Shown in pieces: positions 33,024 to 44,302 of a stretch of DNA of 64,000 nucleotides. Below the pieces are notes generated by a model. The model did no database searches. It worked only from the letters and a program-made list of their open reading frames with translations, and was not told where the DNA came from. Positions within the stretch are counted from its first letter, which is position 1. Each line of letters begins with the position of its first letter. The stretch is from Auricularia sp. M13 (taxonomy: Eukaryota > Basidiomycota > Agaricomycetes > Auriculariales > Auriculariaceae): contig CM073200.1 in NCBI GenBank assembly GCA_037042915.1, positions 744,001 to 808,000 on the forward strand, written 5' to 3'. The position numbers and the translations under genes were made by a program.

Positions 33024-34927
33024 CTATGGCGCGCCGTAGGAGTTCGTGTTCGTCCCACATTCCGAGCTGTTGCTTTGGCAAGCCTGCTCGACCGGGGCAC
33101 CCGGAAGCGAAGACATTTTCCTGAGATAGGCTTTTGCACCGCCGTACGCATTCGGACTCGAGTCAAAGGGATAGTTTGGCGAACATCCGAACTGGTCGAA
33201 GTTGTCGAAGGATGGGTCGAGAAAGCTGAGAATTTCGCTGAGTGTCATGCCCAATCCAGATAGAATCTACAAAGAGGTCAACGTGCTACTTATGAGAAAG
33301 AGTGAGCGTTTAATACGCACGCCGTCAAACTCGCTGAAGTAGACCGCGTACAGGGCGTTGTACAAGAAACACCCAAGTCCGTCAACATCAGCGTTGAGCA
33401 CTCCGGGTCCAGCAACGAAGGCATCGGTTGACCCCGCGTTTCCCCCGAATGCTACTGGATAGGGGGTAGCGTAAATGACCAAGATGCCTGCGAGTAGTTC
33501 TGCGAGCGTCATAGGCACTCCGCGGCGGTACCAGCCCTGGGGTGGAACTTGCGGATGATTCAGCGACGGCTATCCATTACATGGACCCGTGGACCCGTGA
33601 GACTTACTACGTTCAGGGACATATGTAACGGTCCCGTCTGAAGAGATTCTTGCTCCGACGAAGGACGAAATGGATGCAATGTTGGCCTCACCTCCTGCTC
33701 CGATGGTTCCGTTCGAGAAGAAACCCGCTTGAAAGTACGTTGCACTGGACCATCTTATAGTCCATAATATCCACCTGAAGGGGTTCTCTCACCCTATAAC
33801 AACCAAAGCTGAGGGTGGAGCCTGCGTAGCCTGTCAGTCCTTCCTGGCAACACCCAATTTCAGGAGAAGTACAGACAAAGTAGAACTTAGGGTTTCGCGA
33901 CCTCGAGTCCGAGTAACGACTGTGGAAGTGCCGCTGCAGTGCAGCTATGGTGAACTGGTTTCCGTCCTCCTGGGCATGTCGCAGCATTTGCGCAAACAGA
34001 TCAGGCTGCATGTTATGGTTATCGCCCCCGCAGAGGTAGAAGTCGCATCTGTTGCGAACGATTATTTTGTGGTATTATGCAGGAATTCTACCGCTGCTTA
34101 CCTAGTAGCGCTGGCATCACCTTCGAAGCGGCCTCGTCCGTCGAGCCCAGTCTCTGTACCTAATTGTCCTCCGAGTTGTCCCAAACTATTTGTACCTATG
34201 GTCTTTGCGTGAGGAAGAGTTAAAGCGGTGCACAGAGCGATTTAGAACGTACGACGATCAGCGCCGCCAATAGAAAACGTACTAGACGGAATGTCGCCGT
34301 CCAAGGCGATAGCGAAAGTCGTCAATACTATGCCCATGTCGACACCCATGTTGAATACCCGAGCTGCTGCGCGAATCACCTGTTCTTGCCTGCTGAATCG
34401 GTCAACGAGAAGCACGATAAAGCTGGTCGGAGCGGACGTTACGATGCCATTCCTGGGCAAGTAGCCATGGTTTGCCAAGGTGTTCAAGCCAGGACATGGT
34501 CCTATTAACACTCGTGAATAGGAGCAGGAACACCAAGTGCATGCGTACCGCGCTGGTCCGTCGGACCAGGTGCAATATATGGATACCCATCCTCGGGAAA
34601 TCGTCTCAGATTGGCCCGCGAAGTGGTGTTGTCAGAAGTCCCGGCCCCGCCTCCGAGGATGCCACCTATTCCACCAAGTTTACCGCCCAGCGTGCCGTTT
34701 AGCAGCCCCCCAACAAGGTCTGGCATTCCGTTACGACGCCAAGCGCTGAGCTCGCGCTGCTGCTCCGATATGATATCGCTTAGGTCGTAGAGGAGCGAGT
34801 CCAGATGCACGGTCACCGCACGCCTGGTTGCATCCGGATCGCGCCCGAGTTTGGCCAGGGCGAAGCCATGAACTGGAACAAGACAAGCAAAGAGCAGAGT
34901 GACGGCCGCACGCGTTATAGAGACCAT
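33024..34927 (-). CDS. Heme-thiolate peroxidase of the unspecific peroxygenase type
   Basis: Minus-strand exons: 34927-34549, 34501-34443, 34379-34253, 34195-34102, 34048-33877, an unresolved middle exon ending at 33692, 33637-33608, 33547-33321, 33266-33024. A signal peptide (MVSITRAAVTLLFACLVPVHG) is followed by an unusual Gly/Leu-rich stretch near residues 71-94. The heme-ligand motif PCP lies in GPCPGLNTLANHGYLPRNG, made across a splice. The acid-base and metal motif is EGD (GRFEGDASATR), as in peroxygenases rather than the EHD of chloroperoxidase. Later segments VPERIPPQGWYRRGVPMTL and FGGNAGSTDAF also fit. Such secreted enzymes oxygenate aromatics and alkanes with peroxide. The join between 33877 and about 33760 could not be closed cleanly, so the model may contain a lesion there. 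Confidence 0.82.
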
Positions 34928-36697
34928 GACTCGGCTGTGGCGAGCGGAGGGAGGCCACCGCGAGACTGCGAGATCAGCATTTCTTATGTAGGCTGCTTTA
35001 GGCCCGACATGGGGCCCATCACGATAGAACGCCGCCTTTCGTTTGCAGATGACAGCTCCCGTAGAACCCGGTCGTGTAGTCGCAACTGGAGCAGTCGAAA
35101 AATCTGTGATTATGGCTCCATTGGAAGACCAACGGGCCGAGTCGGGTCGATGAATGTCGGGACTGGAAACGCAGATGCATGCTTTGCCAGAGGCGCCGCA
35201 GTTATGGAGGACCGCGCGCGACGATACTAGATTCGTGGGAAAGGGCCTAAATCGATTCATACCGTGAGCGGTGCGCGTCAGGTGAGGTGGGGCGACAGCA
35301 CATGGACGAGTACGCAGAACGGGGGGACAGGAAAGAAGAACCGGCCGGTAGACGCGGGACGTCCAGGTGGATTTCCACTGACCCCGATGGCGAGCAGGTA
35401 GCCAGATGGCAGTACTCCGGTTCCACGTGCATTTCATTCTGAGCCAACGCCACGTGCGACGGGTCAGCAAGGTTTTTGAGCGCCTCTATGTCCAGCGGGG
35501 ACGATGGTACCCGAAGCGCCCAATATAGCCGCACCAGTCAGTCAGTCGGACGGCGATACGAGCTACGTTATCGGATGAAGCATGCAGCCCTGGCTCAGCT
35601 TGTGGACAGTACCTTGACAGGGGAGTGAAATGATAGCTTGGAGGTTTCCGGCAATCTATCGGTATTCTTTCCGGCCCGCTTTCGACAATGCAATATCGGA
35701 TCCGGTTTCTTGGGCGCGACCGAAGTATGGTAGAACTGGACGCAGCGGACTCCTCAGAACCACAATACAGTTCACGGTACGTACCCAGCGTTGACATGAG
35801 GAGCACGGGTTGGTCACGAATATAGCCCTGGCAGATGCCCAAGCTGTTCGTGAGACAGTGCGCCGCTAAGATCCAGCTATTCGTGGAAGTTCTGTCAGCT
35901 CCTCTCCAGATGCCTCCAAGATAGTAACCACGAGAGCCGAGGAAGGACTGCTGCAATGCCCGACACCGACAACAAGCAGAAAATAAACAGTGAATCTGGC
36001 GCCGCGGCGCGCACGAGTTGACGATGGCACGCGACTTGATGTTTGAGTTTCTGCGTTATGCGGGTGTATATTCGGATTATTGCTGGGCGATGTTTGTGGG
36101 ATGTGAACGAGCACCGGTAGCGCCAGTTTTACAGACAGCAGACTCGATGTCCAGCGTACCCTCAAGCGCGGCGAGATATTATATGCAACCAGACCTCTAG
36201 GCGGCAGGAATATTAGATACTCGAAGATCTCCACGCCGCACGGTTCACGTGCTAGCCAGTGGCACTTGAACGGCACAACCGAGTGACTGCGAGGAGTGGT
36301 CATTGCAGACTTAGAAGGTCCATGGCCCCGATACCTGTTGTACTTCTGGTAGGATCGTGCCACGCTCCGTGGGCTACCTTGGGCATCTAGCTAGACTTGA
36401 GCTGAGACTTGTTCAGAAATGATTCTGCTTTCGCTATACCACTCACCGACACCCAGGCTTGACCAACGGTGCGCTCTATAGCCTCTCCGCTGTATGTTCA
36501 GTTTTGATGGTAGTTTGTGATCCATTTCTCAATTGTCGAGCAACAAGGTGTAAACGTGTCTGAAAGAAGCCAAGTCGTGACGGCCGGCGCTACCCGTGCT
36601 CATCGTTGCCCTCATTCCGCAAACATCGTTCAACAGCACCATAAATCGGCACAACGCAGCATAGGTACATCATACCACCATTCACCAACCACAGCGC
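34928..36697. other. Long stretch without a supported gene
   Basis: About 1.8 kb upstream of the peroxygenase. Several medium frames exist on the minus strand (for example 36363-35866 and 35956-35486), but none has a recognisable motif, and no consistent splice chain was found. It may hold a degraded gene. Confidence 0.3.
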
Positions 36698-37591
36698 TCA
36701 ATTTATATCATAGAAAGACTTGATAATGGACCACACCTGAGCCTCCTGCTCGATCCAAGGAAAATGGCCGGCGTCTTCTATGATGTGCAGCGTGGCATCG
36801 CGAACGCGCTGGTTGATGAGCTCGCTGACTGCGACGGGACAGGCAAAGTCCCCCCTGCCGACAACGATGAGCGTCTTGGCTGTGACCTTGTCCAGCTCGC
36901 TGTCCTGCTTCGAATGGTTGCCCTCAACAGCCGCCTGCGCGCGCAACGCCTTGGCCTCCGGCAGATTCGTGAAGATCTCTTTCTTGAAGCGCTCCAGGTG
37001 CCTCTCGGGGCGGGCGAAGTACAGCGCCAGGCTCCGGCCCAATGTCTCGCCAAACTGCTCGTCGCTGAGGATCTTCGCCGGGTCGAAGTTCTTCTCCACC
37101 TCGACAGCGTCCTGCTCCGGCCGGCTCTCCCAGATGGCCTGCATCGCGGGATACCCCACTGCTTCTGCGTCCGGCCCCAGTACCTGCGAGTCGAGCAGGA
37201 TGAGGCGGCGCACGTTTGCCGGGAAGCGGATCGAGTACCACAGCGCGATGCAGCCGCCGTTCGAGTGCCCCGCGAGACCGTCGAATGCATCCAACCCGAG
37301 GAACTGCCGCAGCGCCTCGACGTCCTCGGCCATGTGCCAACTGCTCATCTGCGCCTCGTCCGACGGGAACGACGAGCCGCGCGTGCCGCGCACCTCGAGA
37401 TGCACAATGGTGAAGTGCTGCTCGAGGAACGTGAAGCTGTTCTGGTACAGCACAGACGTGCAACCCCAGCCCGGGGCAACGTTTACCAGCACGCGCGGGC
37501 CCTGCCCCGTAACGAAGTAGGTCAGCGACCCGCCATGCGCCGGCGTGAACGTGTGAGCGCCAGGTGTCAGTTGTTTATTGTCTGCGGCCAT
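36698..37591 (-). CDS. Alpha/beta-hydrolase
   Basis: An intronless 297-aa frame from ATG 37591 to 36698. It is a classic alpha/beta-hydrolase: oxyanion region VAPGWGCTSVLY, nucleophile elbow GHSNGG (Ser110), acid Asp248 in VVGRGDFACP, and His276 in DAGHFPWIEQ. There is no signal peptide, so it is probably cytosolic. The closest general type is the proline iminopeptidase/epoxide hydrolase/haloperoxidase-like group, but the substrate cannot be assigned. The elbow has N after Ser, and the cap domain is about 110 residues long. Lack of introns is unusual beside its intron-rich neighbours and could reflect retro-copying or simple intron loss. Confidence 0.88.
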   Translation of the reverse strand: MAADNKQLTPGAHTFTPAHGGSLTYFVTGQGPRVLVNVAPGWGCTSVLYQNSFTFLEQHFTIVHLEVRGTRGSSFPSDEAQMSSWHMAEDVEALRQFLGLDAFDGLAGHSNGGCIALWYSIRFPANVRRLILLDSQVLGPDAEAVGYPAMQAIWESRPEQDAVEVEKNFDPAKILSDEQFGETLGRSLALYFARPERHLERFKKEIFTNLPEAKALRAQAAVEGNHSKQDSELDKVTAKTLIVVGRGDFACPVAVSELINQRVRDATLHIIEDAGHFPWIEQEAQVWSIIKSFYDIN

Positions 37592-38310
37592 CGCGTCGCG
37601 CCTGTCCTTCTTGCTCGGCTCTCTGGCTAGCGCTGTCTGGAGAGGTGCTGAACCTGCACGAATGACCGGATCTTATCGGCACTCTTCTCTCGTTGCATTG
37701 GTGCTGTGCTCTGCCATCTGTCAACGCAATTGACCAATGGCGATTTTCGAATCAACACTGGCACCATCAGAGTGTCCTGCGTCCCATGACTTGGACAGAT
37801 GTCGCGAGGGGCACACCAATCGATTCTATTCCTTGCACACACCCTTTCTTTCATGGCCTTAATCCCCGTAACGGAGAAAATGATGTATCACACTGGCACT
37901 CATAACCTGGTCTGCTTGCGAGGCGAAAGAGTTGTTGTAGGTTATTGTATTTCCACGGACGCTACGTCAATGAGTGAACACCTGTTCACAGGCACTTTCA
38001 CCGGGGCCGAAGGCCTTAGAACTGGCGAGGGTGGCAGCTGTGAAAGCAAGCGCCGTGGGCAGGAGGCGATGGACGAACGTGTCGTTCAAGGTCTTTGTGT
38101 GGCTATTGGTGCTTTGCCAATGTCGCATGTCGTCGGCTATAGATCATCGCTCATCCTTGCGGATGCCTCATCCCTTACTTTCATAGCTGTGAATAACTTC
38201 GTGGCACCACTGCATCGCCATGTAGATGTACTTTCTTGACCGAGAGCGTGCCTCACGCATGATCCTCGCAATCTCTGGCGTTTTTCGGCGACAGCGCGGA
38301 CCCCCACTAC
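37592..38310. other. Intergenic stretch
   Basis: About 700 bp; the hydrolase promoter is on its left side. The 146-codon plus-strand frame here lacks family features. Confidence 0.3.
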
Positions 38311-38317
38311 TATATAA
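38311..38317 (+). promoter_or_regulatory. TATA box for the small secreted peptide gene
   Basis: TATATAA lies 54-60 bp upstream of ATG 38371, which fits a TATA-driven promoter. Confidence 0.6.
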
Positions 38318-38370
38318 TCTGGTTGAAAAGCACAGGTAGCATTCCATCGAGCAACCCACCTCATCAGGAC

Positions 38371-38508
38371 ATGTTTATCTCTCGCCTCGTCCTCGCAGCT
38401 TTTGTCTTTGCCACTGCCCTCGCTGCGCCTGCCGATGTTAAAGGCCCTGGAGAGGACGTTGGTGGCATCCATGAGGACGGCACATGCATTGGATTGCATA
38501 TAGACTGA
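38371..38508 (+). CDS. Small secreted peptide precursor, 45 aa
   Basis: ATG 38371 to TGA 38506-38508. The N-terminus MFISRLVLAAFVFATALA is a clear signal peptide with a likely cut after an Ala around residues 18-22. The remaining peptide of about 24 residues is acidic, with Gly, Asp and Glu, one Cys and the end TCIGLHID. A TATA box sits upstream at a good distance. An in-frame upstream ATG at 38323 would spoil the signal. There is no CaaX end, so it is not a mating pheromone, and a single Cys argues against a knottin-like effector. I do not know its role; small secreted proteins with TATA promoters are often induced strongly. Confidence 0.55.
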   Translation: MFISRLVLAAFVFATALAAPADVKGPGEDVGGIHEDGTCIGLHID

Positions 38509-38724
38509 TGGTGATCGCTGCACCGATTGAACGTGCTCAAGGTGAGCGCGATGTACGACCTCTTTGGTTTTGATCTCATACCGTGTCAGTTGTATGAGCG
38601 GCATGACGCATTGAAGTCCGTGATGGAATGTGCACTCCTACGGTGATACACGTCGGCATTATTGTATGTTTTTGTCGCGACCACAATGTTACAGCCGTTT
38701 ACCTAATTCGTGGACACGGATTTA

Positions 38725-39672
38725 AACGACGTTCTTTCGATGGTGGTTGTGTGAAGGTGTAGCTGTGTCGTCGTAAACAGCAAGGAGAGGAGGATTCTGC
38801 GCACGTCGACAATTCGTCGACGATCTTTGTACACCGGAAGCAATCTAGGTGCTCTGTGAGTGGCCCGGACGGACGTTGTGCAGCGGTGGCGGTGCAGAAG
38901 AATTACCGGATGGACTTGATCGTCGCAAAGTACTACTTCTCCAGGAGGGGACTCTCCCTCTAAACGACGCACGACGTCGACATTTCCCTACCGGAAGCAA
39001 TCTATATGCGATCCCATTGGTCGAACGCGAGAATCCTTCAGCAGTGGCGGTGCAAAGGGTTGTCCGAGAAGATTCTTCTCGACGCAATCATTGAGTCAAG
39101 GGTAGAAACATTCCTCACGCGGCGCCGATCCTCGGGTATCCGTTTCGTTTGCTCAAAGGTGCATAAGATATATCGGACAAGCTGGACACGACGGGGTTTG
39201 GTGGTGGGGGTCGGCGGCTGGGAGGGGATGGGACTAGAGCAAGAATAGTCGGCGAGAAGAGAGAATAGAGCAAGGGAAAACGAGAGTGCAGCGAGACATG
39301 GGAGGTAACAAACAGGGCAACGTAGGGCAGGGCAGAGGAGAGGAGACGGATGCATGCTCGAGGCGAGTGTCTAGGTCATCATGATGAGTGGGTGGTGTGT
39401 GGAATACAAGCGTTCTGTCTGGAGAGGAAGTCCGAGTGGGTGAGCGAGACAGAGACAGAAGCAGAGACAGAGACAACGGGCAAAACAGATAAAATGCGAC
39501 GCGCGCGCAGAAGACGAAGAGTGGCGCCGCACGCCGCATCACCGCCGCCCGGTGCGCTGCTGCTGCCACACGGCGAGCGGCACATCTTCCTCGGCGCCAA
39601 AGAACCGCTCATCCTCGTCGTCCTGCTTCCACGCCGGCCCAGCGCCCGCGCGCGCGGCGATCGCGCTGTTCG
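38725..39672. repeat. Inverted segmental duplication, copy 1 (pairs with 53504-54430)
   Basis: This segment covers the last 43 codons of the Zds gene plus about 800 bp beyond its stop. Its reverse complement recurs about 14 kb away. The part next to the gene (about 39.18-39.67 kb) is almost identical, while the distal part (about 38.73-39.0 kb) has many substitutions and small gaps. Inside the distal part, a motif around ACCGGAAGCAATCT occurs twice about 150 bp apart. Confidence 0.9.
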
Positions 39673-42253
39673 CCTTTCGCCGCGGCCGCCCGTTTTGCGC
39701 GGGCGGCGTGACGGCGCTCGCGCTCAGCGACCTGCTCACCCCGGCGGCGGCCTGCTGCTGCTGCTGTTGCAGGCCGAGCGGCGGCGAGCGCGGGCGTGCG
39801 GGGCGCTGCGGACTCCTCGCCTGCTCCTGCGCATGTGCGGGCGACATCGCGCCAGGCGGGAGGCCCGCGACGGGTTCCTTGGGCTGCTCGAAGAACGTCA
39901 GCGCGGGATGCGCGGGGTCCGTCGCGCTGAGGCCGATGCCCAGCGCGTCCCACTGCTCCTGCGAGATGACGCGATGCTGGGCGTCGTACTGCGGCCCGCG
40001 CACAGGCGTCTCCGCGCGCCGCTGCCCGGGCACGACCTTCGTGAGCGCGCGACGGCCGGACTTGGTGCGCGTCGGCTGCGGCTGTTGCTGCTCTTCTCGT
40101 TGCTGCTGCTCGCGTTGCTGTTGCTCGAGCAGCGCGGCGGCCTGCTCCTCCGCCTCGCGCTCGCGTTGTTGCTGCTCCCATTCCATCCGCTCGCGCTCCC
40201 GATGTTCCATTTCCTCCTGCTGGCGCAGCCGCTCGCGTTCCATTTCCTCTTGTTCCCGCCTTTGCTGCTCCTCGTGCTCAGCCTCGGTCTGGTTCGGGTT
40301 GGGCGGCGCATTCTGCTGCTGCTGCATCTGCATCTGCGCGGCTGCAGCAGCCTGCTGCTGCTTGTTGATCACACCCAGGTACCAGAACATGAGGTTGCTG
40401 ATGAGCACCTGCTCATACAGCGGTCGGCGCGGGTTGGCGAGCTTAATATGGCTCAGCCGGTAGACCGCGCGTTCGACGTGAATGGGGTAGCGTGCGTAGT
40501 GACCCGCGTACTGGATTTGCGCGTCGTACGCGGGACCGCCCTGCGCAAGGGAGCCCGCGCCGTACTGCAGGCTGTGCTTTGGCGAGTGGTGTGCGGGCTT
40601 GGAGCCCTTGGGCGGGCCCAGGAGCGCAGCAGCCGCGGCGGGACCGGCGCCAGAGCCAAGCCCGCCGCTGCCGGCGCCCTCGTCCGCCTTCTTCTTGCCA
40701 AAGAATCCAAAGAAGCCGCTGCCGCCACTGCTCTCCTTTTCTTTCTGTGGTGCGGCGGCAGGAGCGGCCGACTGCACGTACTCGTGCTGGTGCTGGTGCT
40801 TGGCCTTCTTGCCCTCCTTGTCCTTGCTGCTGCCCCACTTGAAAAGACCGCCTTTCTTCTCCTTCTTGCCCGGTGGTGGACTCGGAGAGGCAGGATGCGA
40901 CTGGTACGAACCGTGACCGCCATCTTGATAGATCTAGATCAGCTGGCATGTCGTCATCTCGAGAAGCATGCGCACCTGACGAGCCTGGCGAAGGCGAACG
41001 TTGCGGCTGGATTCCCTGGTGCGGGACGGACAGCATACGCTGTGGCTTGGGATGGTGGAGCGGCAACGGCTGTGGTTCTTCGTGCAGGACCTGCGGAGGC
41101 GAAACGGGCGAAGGTAACGGGGGCGAAATGACAGGCTGGGGCGGCGGCGGCGGCGGAGGCGGCGAAGTCGAAATGGGAGGCACCGCGGCGTCCTCTTCGG
41201 AGATGGACGTGTACGAGTCCGGGCGGTCGGCATACGAGTCGAAAATGAGCGATTCTTCGCTGAACGACACCGGGCGCGAGTCCTCGTCGTCCTGCAGGCC
41301 GTCGGGCGTGGGCGCGTGCGGACGCGGGTACGGGTCGTCCTGCGTGGGCGTCGTCCGTCTCTGAACTTCCTCGGATGGCGGCGGCGGCGGCGACGTCGCG
41401 GAATCGAGTGTCGCTGAGCGCTGCGTGCGTCGAGTGGCAGGAAACCGATGGCCGCCGCCGTCGCCCTGCAGCGAGGGCTTGCGAATCTTGGTCCTGGCCG
41501 CTCTGCGCAGGATTTGTCCTGGCTTGGGGACGATGATGGGCGCGTCCGCGTCCTCGACGTCCGGCGTTTGATCGTCGAGCTCTGAGCGTTGTACATTAGC
41601 TTCGTATTAAATGATATTAGATGCTGGCACTCACTGGAAGGCGATACATTGAGCGACAGGCTCCTGCGGAGGACGCTGCGCAGCTTGGACGGGTCGTCCG
41701 AGCGCTGGGCCTCCTCGGCGAGCTCCTCGAGCTTCTGCAGGTCGCTGATGGACAGCTGCGGTGACTGCTGGCGGAAGGTGAGCGAGCGCTTGCGCTGGAA
41801 GTTGTCGTCCTCCTTCTCGACGCCGTCGCCGGCCTTGGGCTCGTACTGGCGGCTGAGCATCGACCGCCGCCGGTTGAGCGAGCTCGTCGACCGCAGCGAC
41901 GACGAGCGCGACGATCCGGCCTCGCCGTTCGCGGCCTGCGGGCCCTGCGCGTGCTGCTGCAGGAACGCCCTGAACTCGGCCGGCGCGAGCTCTGGATGCA
42001 GATGCGCGGGCACCCAGAACAAATGCGACGGGTCGGCCAGCACCATGTCCTCGTCGTCCTGGCTGACCTGGCCGCCCGCGCCGGGCTGCTGCGCCCATGT
42101 CTGGGGGCTCAGCGGCGACGGCGGCGACGGCGGCGCGTTGGGCAGGTCTGGGTCGAGCGGCAACGAGCCTGGACCGCCCTGCGACGACGAGCGCCGCCTG
42201 ATGTCCCGCAGCGCCTCGACTTCGCGCCGGATTTCAAGCTCGGAGGGCTCCAT
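39539..42253 (-). CDS. Zds-type protein (Zds1 C-terminal domain)
   Basis: Three minus-strand exons: 42253-41635, 41581-40976, 40923-39539; 869 aa with closed phases. The N-terminal region holds a coil (ELEIRREVEALRDIRRRSS) and the conserved FWVPAHLHPELAPAEFRAFL. A long Pro/Ser/acidic disordered region follows. The Zds C-terminal domain (about residues 545-600) reads RYPIHVERAVYRLSHIKLAN then RRPLYEQVLISNLMFWYLG. After it comes a Gln/Glu/Arg coiled coil (about 600-720) and a basic tail ending QQQRTGRR. In yeast, Zds1/Zds2 hold PP2A-Cdc55 in the cytoplasm and control mitotic entry and polarity. The last 43 codons are inside an inverted duplication. The splice 40975-40924 uses an acceptor that restores the KKEKKGGLFKWGSS frame. 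Confidence 0.88.
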
Positions 42254-43414
42254 CGACGACGGCGGCGATGGCGACGACAGCTGGCGGCCGCCTTGAGCCT
42301 GAGAATATGCGGAGTTGGTCCTTTGCTTCCGACCCTTCTCTCAGCTTCAAACTTATCATCATTACTTGGGAATCAGGCCCTGGAACACACTGCTACAATA
42401 TTTTCTTCCCTTAGTTTTGGGTTCCCAATATAAGCTTGGCCCAAGCTATCCCAGTTGAGGCGGGATATCCCGTTCAACAAGCCTTGACGACCTGTCAACG
42501 ACTCAACACTTCTGGCAACCAGACGGCGGGGCCAAAAATTCCTCATCTCCACGTTGCTATTAGACTCCAGCTCACGCGTGCGACGGTCCCGATTGAAATG
42601 TCTGGCTGCACGTATTCTTTCCATGCCCCTGGAGAGCTATTGAATTCTCAGCTGGGTCTTAGCCAGAGGGTGGGGGCTATTCTGGTGTCAACAGGTCGAA
42701 TCAACATCGGATCGTAGGCCATACTGCAATGCTCGCCCGTATATAATATGTGCCCTGGTTGGCCCAGTTCCCCATCTCATCCACTTCCACTTCCACTCCG
42801 CACTCGCCTCCCAGCCATACATGCCTCCAGATCTGGTATCTGTTTCCTGGCCTTCGTCGTGCTATCGTTTGCCTTGCTCGCCGTTGTACGAGGAGCCCCA
42901 ATGGGCCGTCGTAGCGCAAAGTCAAACTCCAAACTGCTTAATCGCGCCGCCGAGAAGCATGTATCGGGCGATCCTACACGCGGAGACGACTACATGATTG
43001 TCACCCTAGCTCCCGGCACCATCGTCCGTTCGCACATGTCTTGGTTACCGAGTAAGACGATTTTTGTCCCCGATTCTCCCAGTTACGGACATCCTGCGCA
43101 CCAGGCGTCTTCGTCGCCACTGGCGCTGCACCCATCCCTGGCATCCCCCCTGTGGAACCCAGTCCCCGCGATTTTGCATCGCTCAGCAACCGGTAGACGC
43201 GAGATATTCCACCTTCGGCCGGTGTCTGGCGGAAAGAGCTCGATTCGTCCCCGGTCGAGATTCCGCCGCGGGCAAAGTTCTTTCAGGCGAGCAAGTAGGC
43301 GAGGCGCGTAGTAGATCAAAGGTTCTCGACGACGGCATCGAGGTCTTGCGCAATACGAACAGGAAGCAGTAGCAAAACACAACAGCAACACATGAAAGCG
43401 GAAAAATCACCCAG
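42254..43414. other. Intergenic stretch with one TATA-like site
   Basis: About 1.2 kb. GTATATAATA near 42733-42742 is followed by a C-rich run and a plus-strand frame with a hydrophobic stretch (GICFLAFVVLSFALLAVV). No sensible start and splice chain could be fixed. A short secreted protein gene is possible but not supported enough to call. Confidence 0.3.
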
Positions 43415-44302
43415 CTACACCACCATCGAGGATGCAACACCGATGGCCATTGCAATGCGCCAATTGACATCAATGGCTGTTCCAGTCTGGTCGAGTCCGT
43501 AGAAATTACAGTAGCCAAGACGGTTGACGTGGGACAGTGTATCAATGTCGGTCATGCACCTGATCGGGGGAAGATTGGGCTGAGGCTGACATTGGAAGTC
43601 AGAGGGGCCATGGTCAACAGCAAGATGAGAATACATACTCGAGCCGTTGGGTCAACTCCGGCAACACTACAAACAACAGCAAAGGGCTGCATGGTGCCGT
43701 CGCCGCATGATCTATTGTATGTCTGCATCCAAATGCGTGAGAAGTCACACACAGCTAGTTAAGTCAAAAAAGCTCACAATCGCAGCCAAGCGTCCATGAT
43801 TTCTTACTTCCTGCGAAAGGTTGTCAAGCCTGTTTGTAACCTCCGCATGGTTGCGTCTGGCTTCCTCATGGTTGCGTCTGGCTTCCTCATGGTTGGCGGT
43901 CACAACATTTGCAAGGTCGGTTATTGCAGTCATGACATCTGCAAGGCTGATGATCGGGGTCCCATGCAGGCAGTTGAGCTTGGTGATGTATGCATCCGCG
44001 AGCGCAAGGGATCTTGGAGCGTTGACCAACTGCCCGTTGTCTGCACGCGTTTCTATTAGCACTGTCCCAGCAACCCTTACGACAGGCTTACCTGATTGAA
44101 TGGTCAGGCCAGCGCGCCAAAGGCGGGCTTGCTCCAAGTCGTCATCAACGACTGGTCGGTTCGCAACGTCGGCGAGCGGGGGGCGCAACTGGACACCCGT
44201 GATTGTAGTGATGTTGGGGGCCGCTGGCAGAGCGGGAACCACTTGAGGTGCAGCTGCAGCCCCAGCGGGGGGCGCGGGTACAGCCCCTGCTCCGGCGTTC
44301 AT
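43415..44302 (-). CDS. Hypothetical Agaricomycete-type protein with a coiled coil and NLPP-containing C-terminus
   Basis: Minus-strand exons: 44302-43778, 43722-43639, 43579-43415. An Ala/Pro-rich start (MNAGAGAVPAPPAG) is followed by a conserved-looking middle (LNCLHGTPIISLADVMTAI) and a coiled coil built from repeated NHEEARR heptads. The C-terminus has TYNRSCGDGTMQPFAVV, then, across a 59-bp intron, PNLPPIRCMTDIDTL. I recall the pattern 'GD/P F ... DPT ... NLPP ... I' from expanded, uncharacterised Agaricomycete families, but I cannot name a domain. A 39-bp stretch (44053-44091) has GT-AG ends, is a multiple of three and has no stop, so it can be read either way. A 5' exon upstream is possible. 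Confidence 0.6.
43846..43896. repeat. Coding minisatellite, 21-bp period
   Basis: Two exact 21-bp units and the start of a third lie inside the coiled-coil gene. Each adds one heptad (NHEEARR) to the coil. Confidence 0.85.

Noticed and set aside
35486-36363. Overlapping minus-strand frames upstream of the peroxygenase
   Set aside because: No recognisable motif and no consistent splice chain; kept only as a possible degraded gene.
37799-38239. 146-codon plus-strand frame
   Set aside because: Irregular codon use and no domain; adjacent frames are equally open.
38371-38508. Mating pheromone precursor
   Set aside because: The peptide has a signal sequence and no C-terminal CaaX box, unlike basidiomycete pheromones.
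39350-41131. 593-codon plus-strand frame antisense to the Zds gene
   Set aside because: It mirrors the GC-rich, Gln/Arg-coding minus-strand gene, is poly-Leu/Arg low complexity, and has no family features; the minus-strand Zds domain is clear.
42748-43311. Plus-strand frame with a hydrophobic stretch after a TATA-like site
   Set aside because: The ATG is too close to the TATA-like site and no splice model gives a sensible secreted protein; a CaaX pheromone end was looked for and not found.
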